Of a stretch of 33,287 bases of DNA, positions 30,739-33,287 are shown one piece after another. This stretch comes from Sperchopsis tessellata (Eukaryota; Arthropoda; Insecta; Coleoptera; Hydrophilidae). Within the stretch, counting starts at the first letter, position 1. The number at the start of each line of letters is the position of its first letter. Made by a program: the position numbers and the translations under genes. Where the stretch lies: NCBI GenBank assembly GCA_033557685.1, contig JAWQRN010000242.1, forward strand, positions 1 through 33,287, written 5' to 3'. Under the pieces are notes generated by a model. That model saw only the letters and a list, made by a program, of their open reading frames with translations, searched no databases and was not told the origin of the DNA.

Positions 30739-31260
30739 TTAGCTGCATGGAAGGTCGGCATGGGTGTAAATTATGAAAAGTAAGGGATCAAATATGGTAC
30801 CCTGCGGCACACCCGATATTATTTGATTGAACCTAGATACACCCTGCGACGATACAACTCGCTGAGATCTACCATCGAGATAAGAATGAAAAAAGTCCAC
30901 AGCACCTCTGGAAAATCCCACATAACGTAATATAGATAGCATTAGCATATGGCTGACCGCTTCAAATATCTTGACAGAAGCACGAACAATATCATCCACT
31001 ATCGCGCTGAGGGTAACTGCGCACCCATAACCACGCCTAAAGTCAGATTGATGACTTCGAACCTGACAACAAACAATACGTTCCAGTATCTTAGAAAGAG
31101 TCAGAAAGATACTGAAGCGCCTTAAATCCTTAAAATCACTCGGGCTCTTGGATTTCGGTATAGGCAAACATAAGCCGTCTTTCATGTTGACGGAAATAGT
31201 CCACGAAGCAAGTAGAATTTCACGATATGCTGTATACACGGCAATAGATATGGACAACAC
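30739..31260 (-). pseudogene. CR1/Jockey-type reverse transcriptase, fingers to motif B
   Basis: This 173-codon frame runs from the NMKDGLCLPIPKSK entry block to GVPQGTIFDPLLFIIYTHAD. It contains RSHQSDFRRGYGCAVTLSAI (QSGFRxxxxxxTAL expected), ILRYVGFSRGAVDFFHSYLD and the motif B QG pair. Motif A (LLDYSRAFD) is shortened to SVKIFEAVSHMLM, which suggests a small deletion, so the catalytic aspartate is missing. Confidence 0.8.
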
Positions 31261-31349
31261 AAACGTAATTGAATTATTCAGTTATAAATTCTAGTTATAA
31301 TTTACAAAGGAAATCTGCAAACACAGACGCAATATTATCTCATATAGCT

Positions 31350-31970
31350 AAAAAAGTGACAAATGTAATGCAGCTTAAATTTTGTCACTGTCAGAAAAAT
31401 CAGAAACTATTGCGTTGGAGGGAATTGAAGTATGTGGTTTAGCATTATCAAGATGGACCACGATTCCTTTTCTGGACGCTTTCTTTTCTTTATAGCTGCA
31501 TGCATTTTATAGATCTGGTTGTAGTACACATTCGCATTGACAGTTTGTTCTTATTTCAGCAACTCGTAATACACTGGTCCTTTTCTATCCCACCTCAAAC
31601 AGAGCAGTACTTTTTTTACGAATATCTGGTTTTGCAAGAGTTGCTGACGATGTTCCAGGTTTGCAGTAAGCTTTTCTTCTCTAAATATTCTCTTAAAGAA
31701 CCCACTTGTTATCTTCAGTAATCAGCTTGTCCAAAAACGACTCTACATTGTGTCTAATGAGATGAGAGATGAGAATATTCTTACACTATCTGATAAATTA
31801 TTTTCGTTCAATTAGTGTGGGACCTAAATGCTTTCCTTTAAGACAAACCCAAGAGATTTAGTGTGGTCTCCAGCAGTTCTATGATGGATGAAGAACTCTA
31901 TTGCAATTTCTCTAGTTGTTAGATGTGGATTATGCTTTATTTAAAATACGACAGAACAGAACAGAAATAC
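31350..31970 (-). pseudogene. Mariner transposase relic in the Kazal intron
   Basis: In several frames the minus strand reads LTTREIAIEFF and AGDHTKSLGFV (helix-turn-helix), VPHXLNENNLSD (WVPHELxExxLxxR motif) and LLKITSGFFK beside LITEDNKWVL (ITGDEKWIxY, first catalytic aspartate region). KPGTSSATLAKPDIRKK, KVLLCLRWDRKGPVYYELLK (VMLxIWWDxKGxIYYELL) and LDNAKPHTS (HDNARPH, second aspartate) follow. It is cut off before the YSPDLAPSD block, probably by the neighbouring retrotransposon whose recognisable part starts at 31265. Terminal repeats were not found. Confidence 0.8.
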
Positions 31971-32176
31971 GACAACTTTCCCTCCAACCTAATAGATTGT
32001 TTTAGAGAAACTTATGCAGAACGTTTTAATCACGGGGTCGCAAATATAAAAGCAACTGCATTTAAGTTTCTGTTGATTTTATGAAAAATAGCGTTCATGC
32101 CTTATGTAATAGTTATATAATACATTAAAGTGTTTGACTACTTCTATAGTTTAAATAATAATATAGAATTTCTTAC

Positions 32177-32210
32177 CTAAAACAAATACCATAATAGTAA
32201 GAACCTTCAT
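32177..32210 (-). CDS. Kazal-type secreted inhibitor, exon 1 (signal peptide start)
   Basis: This short first coding exon starts at the ATG in 32208-32210. It encodes MKVLTIMVFVL plus one base of a split valine codon. It is followed at once by the canonical donor GTAAGA (32176 down to 32171). Joined to exon 2 it gives 34 + 203 = 237 bases, an exact multiple of three, and a textbook signal peptide: a lysine, a run of about 15 hydrophobic residues, then TRA before the predicted cleavage site. A phase-1 intron inside the signal peptide is common in small secreted insect proteins. The exon is too short to be seen as an open frame by itself. The evidence is the exact phase match, the hydrophobic content, the splice consensus, and a TATA box 66 bases upstream. 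Confidence 0.8.
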
Positions 32211-32275
32211 GATGAACAAATACTTATGCACGTAGATGGTTTGTTTAGTACTATTAGATGAATATGCATACACAA

Positions 32276-32283
32276 CTTATATA
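32276..32283 (-). promoter_or_regulatory. TATA box of the Kazal gene
   Basis: The minus strand reads TATATAAG here, 66 bases upstream of the start codon. Transcription would be expected to begin about 25-32 bases downstream, near 32250-32260, where the minus strand holds TTCATC, a loose match to an arthropod initiator. That leaves a 5' leader of about 40-50 bases. The position fits the two-exon gene model well. Confidence 0.55.
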
Positions 32284-32289
32284 GGAAAT

Positions 32290-32930
32290 CCCCTCATCTT
32301 GTGATAATTCGTTGGTAAATAGTATATTGTAAATAGAAATTGGAATATCCAAGTTTTTATATTTAATTGTCTATAATAGGGAATTGTATATCCCAAAACC
32401 TTGGCAACAACGTACATGGTCTTTATTAAACTCGCATATTATCTTGTTGTTACATTTAATTGTAACTATAAATTTATTTTTAAATGCAATAGGCTTTCAT
32501 GGTTGATACCTTTAAAAAGTACGATTGAAAGTTACTAAGAACTACACGGATATAATTGTTTCTAATGCAGTTGATTTCAACATCAATTTCATAGATGAAT
32601 AAATACAGGCCATGGAGTTGTAAACTTCTTTTATTTAATGAAATTTTGTATGTAGTTTGTTGATTTTAACACTTCTTAATGTCACATGAAAATAATAGGC
32701 TTTTACTAATAATAACTGTGAAATAAAATGTCAAAAAAAGTTAGAGAGATACTGAAACCAAATTGAACCTCCCAATTACCAGTCTAAACCACAGATATTT
32801 AATTATCATAATGTCCAAAATAATTTAGCTTATGTAAAAGAAGTACTGTATACAACTTATACCTGCCTGAATTACTCCGTATAATAAATGTAAATGATTA
32901 AACTAACCAGGTTTTTTATTGAGGGATTGT
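32290..32930. other. Unassigned AT-rich sequence upstream of the Kazal gene
   Basis: No gene or element is supported here. Further regulatory sites of the Kazal gene would be expected in this stretch, but I cannot point to any. Confidence 0.5.
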
Positions 32931-32959
32931 CATGCTGTTCTTTCATATCCATTATGTAT

Positions 32960-33210
32960 TATATTTAACCTTTGCTTTTCGACGTGGGCTCTTCCTTGAG
33001 ATCTGGAAGCGCTCCTGGATTGATACTGTTCTTAAGACGGGTGATGTACGGGATGTTAGAAACTGCAGACCTATTGCTATTCTTTCGAACTTTGCGAAGG
33101 TCTTATCTAGTTACATTATCTATCCGTTATTCACTCCTTAGTTTATCCACAGGTGCATAATCGTATATCTATCTATCAGCATGACTTTATGCGTAAAAAA
33201 CTTCTTCTTC
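32960..33210 (+). mobile_element. CR1/Jockey-type reverse-transcriptase fragment
   Basis: The plus strand reads LFLEIWKRSWIDTVLKTGDV, RDVRNCRPIAILSNFAKVL and IIYPLFTP, then after a stop and shift SISMTLCVKN, corresponding to xxQHGFMRKKS. This is the entry to a non-LTR polymerase (PxxWKxSxIxPVxKxGDxxDxxNYRPIxILSxFAKVFE). Only the finger region is present before the repeat at 33214 interrupts it. It is a different subfamily from the copy at 29890-31265. Confidence 0.75.
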
Positions 33211-33213
33211 CAA

Positions 33214-33262
33214 TTAAATGTAATAGACTTCCACGGTTAGTATCTGTATGAATGTTGTTTCC
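33214..33262 (+). repeat. Dispersed repeat, copy 2
   Basis: This is the partner of 7054-7102 (2 mismatches in 49). It continues into GTTTCCGGGTGGAAAC, a shorter palindrome whose reverse complement differs by one base from the core at 7097-7112. It runs towards the window end. Confidence 0.9.
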
Positions 33263-33287
33263 GGGTGGAAACCGTGTAGAGGCTCTG

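Larger units (their letters stand above)
29890..31265 (-). mobile_element. CR1/Jockey-type non-LTR retrotransposon relic, sense in the Kazal intron
   Basis: In minus-strand order: an upstream block WTISVNMKDGLCLPIPKSKS with DLRRFSIFLTLSKILERI (usual PISLLPVLSKILEKI), SDFRRGYGCAVTLSAIVDDI, motif A decayed, SYLDGRSQRVV and ISGVPQGTIFDPLLFIIYTA (motif B, GVPQGSILGPLLF). Then come SLFINPSKSSLLLFGGKK, ARNLGVVEDVDLRFEKYVAG and GLGCLRMDT. Finally YLYEKLTFRSNIHNLNLRLR, GPLVVSRYSKTVFRRSF and LYNGLSIDF, the typical C-terminal tail. Motif C (YADD) lies in a gap between the two open frames. It lacks the endonuclease and 5' part. Confidence 0.82.
27213..32176 (-). other. 4,964-base intron of the Kazal gene, filled with transposon relics
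   Basis: The intron begins GTAAGA at its 5' end (32176) and ends TTTTGCAG at 27213 on the minus strand. Within it, in gene order, lie a mariner transposase relic (about 31970-31370), a CR1/Jockey-type retrotransposon relic in sense orientation (about 31265-29890) and an antisense RTE relic (29530-27255). The RTE relic begins only about 40-70 bases from the acceptor, so branch point and pyrimidine tract must lie in that narrow strip. The intron interpretation is an inference from splice signals and phase; no transcript evidence is available here. Confidence 0.75.

Noticed and set aside
1..33287. CRISPR arrays, bacterial operons, rRNA genes or riboswitches
   Set aside because: No regularly spaced direct repeats, clustered long frames or rRNA-like segments were seen; the content is that of an animal nuclear genome.

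Overview
The window looks like a piece of a large, AT-rich, transposon-filled insect nuclear genome. A beetle is my best guess, but the sequence does not prove it. There are no operons, Shine-Dalgarno sites or long open frames. I see one convincing host gene, and it is spliced. Almost everything else recognisable is a decayed mobile element.

The host gene is on the minus strand and encodes a small secreted Kazal-type (Vasotab-like) protein of 78 residues. It has two exons: exon 1 at 32177-32210 (start of the signal peptide) and exon 2 at 27010-27212 (rest of the signal peptide and the six-cysteine domain). Splice signals are canonical. A TATA box lies at 32276-32283 and a polyadenylation signal at 26942-26947. 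The 4,964-base intron holds three transposon relics: an antisense RTE retrotransposon, a CR1/Jockey-type retrotransposon and a mariner transposase.

Layout from left to right: an inverted repeat at 464-899; a Tc1/mariner-like element at about 1967-3833 with very long (about 400 b) terminal inverted repeats; unexplained sequence to 5.8 kb; a Harbinger-like patch (5.82-6.70 kb) with two clusters of AGGTC-type motifs around a Myb/SANT-like frame; a 40-b perfect palindrome at 7085-7124; a non-LTR retrotransposon tail ending in (TTA)n at 7874; a minus-strand RTE piece (7.88-8.72 kb); an unrecognised broken coding frame (9.19-9.59 kb); a plus-strand RTE relic (10.5-12.66 kb) butted against a Penelope-like element with reverse transcriptase and GIY-YIG parts (12.67-13.56 kb); RTE pieces at 13.9-14.5 kb and 15.9-18.47 kb; a tRNA-like SINE (18.64-18.80 kb); a diverged tandem duplication (20.47-20.72 kb); a minus-strand RTE copy (21.44-23.85 kb) preceded by two 125-b tandem units; a hairpin repeat (25.08-25.24 kb); a retrotransposon 3' end (26.1-26.64 kb); the Kazal gene with its filled intron; and a last retrotransposon fragment running to the window edge.

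The RTE copies differ enough to represent several subfamilies of different age. Apart from the Kazal gene, nothing here looks able to make an intact protein. The strongest unusual structures are the long-TIR transposon whose inverted repeat includes the end of its own transposase gene, the tandem units in front of an RTE copy, and the AGGTC-motif clusters.
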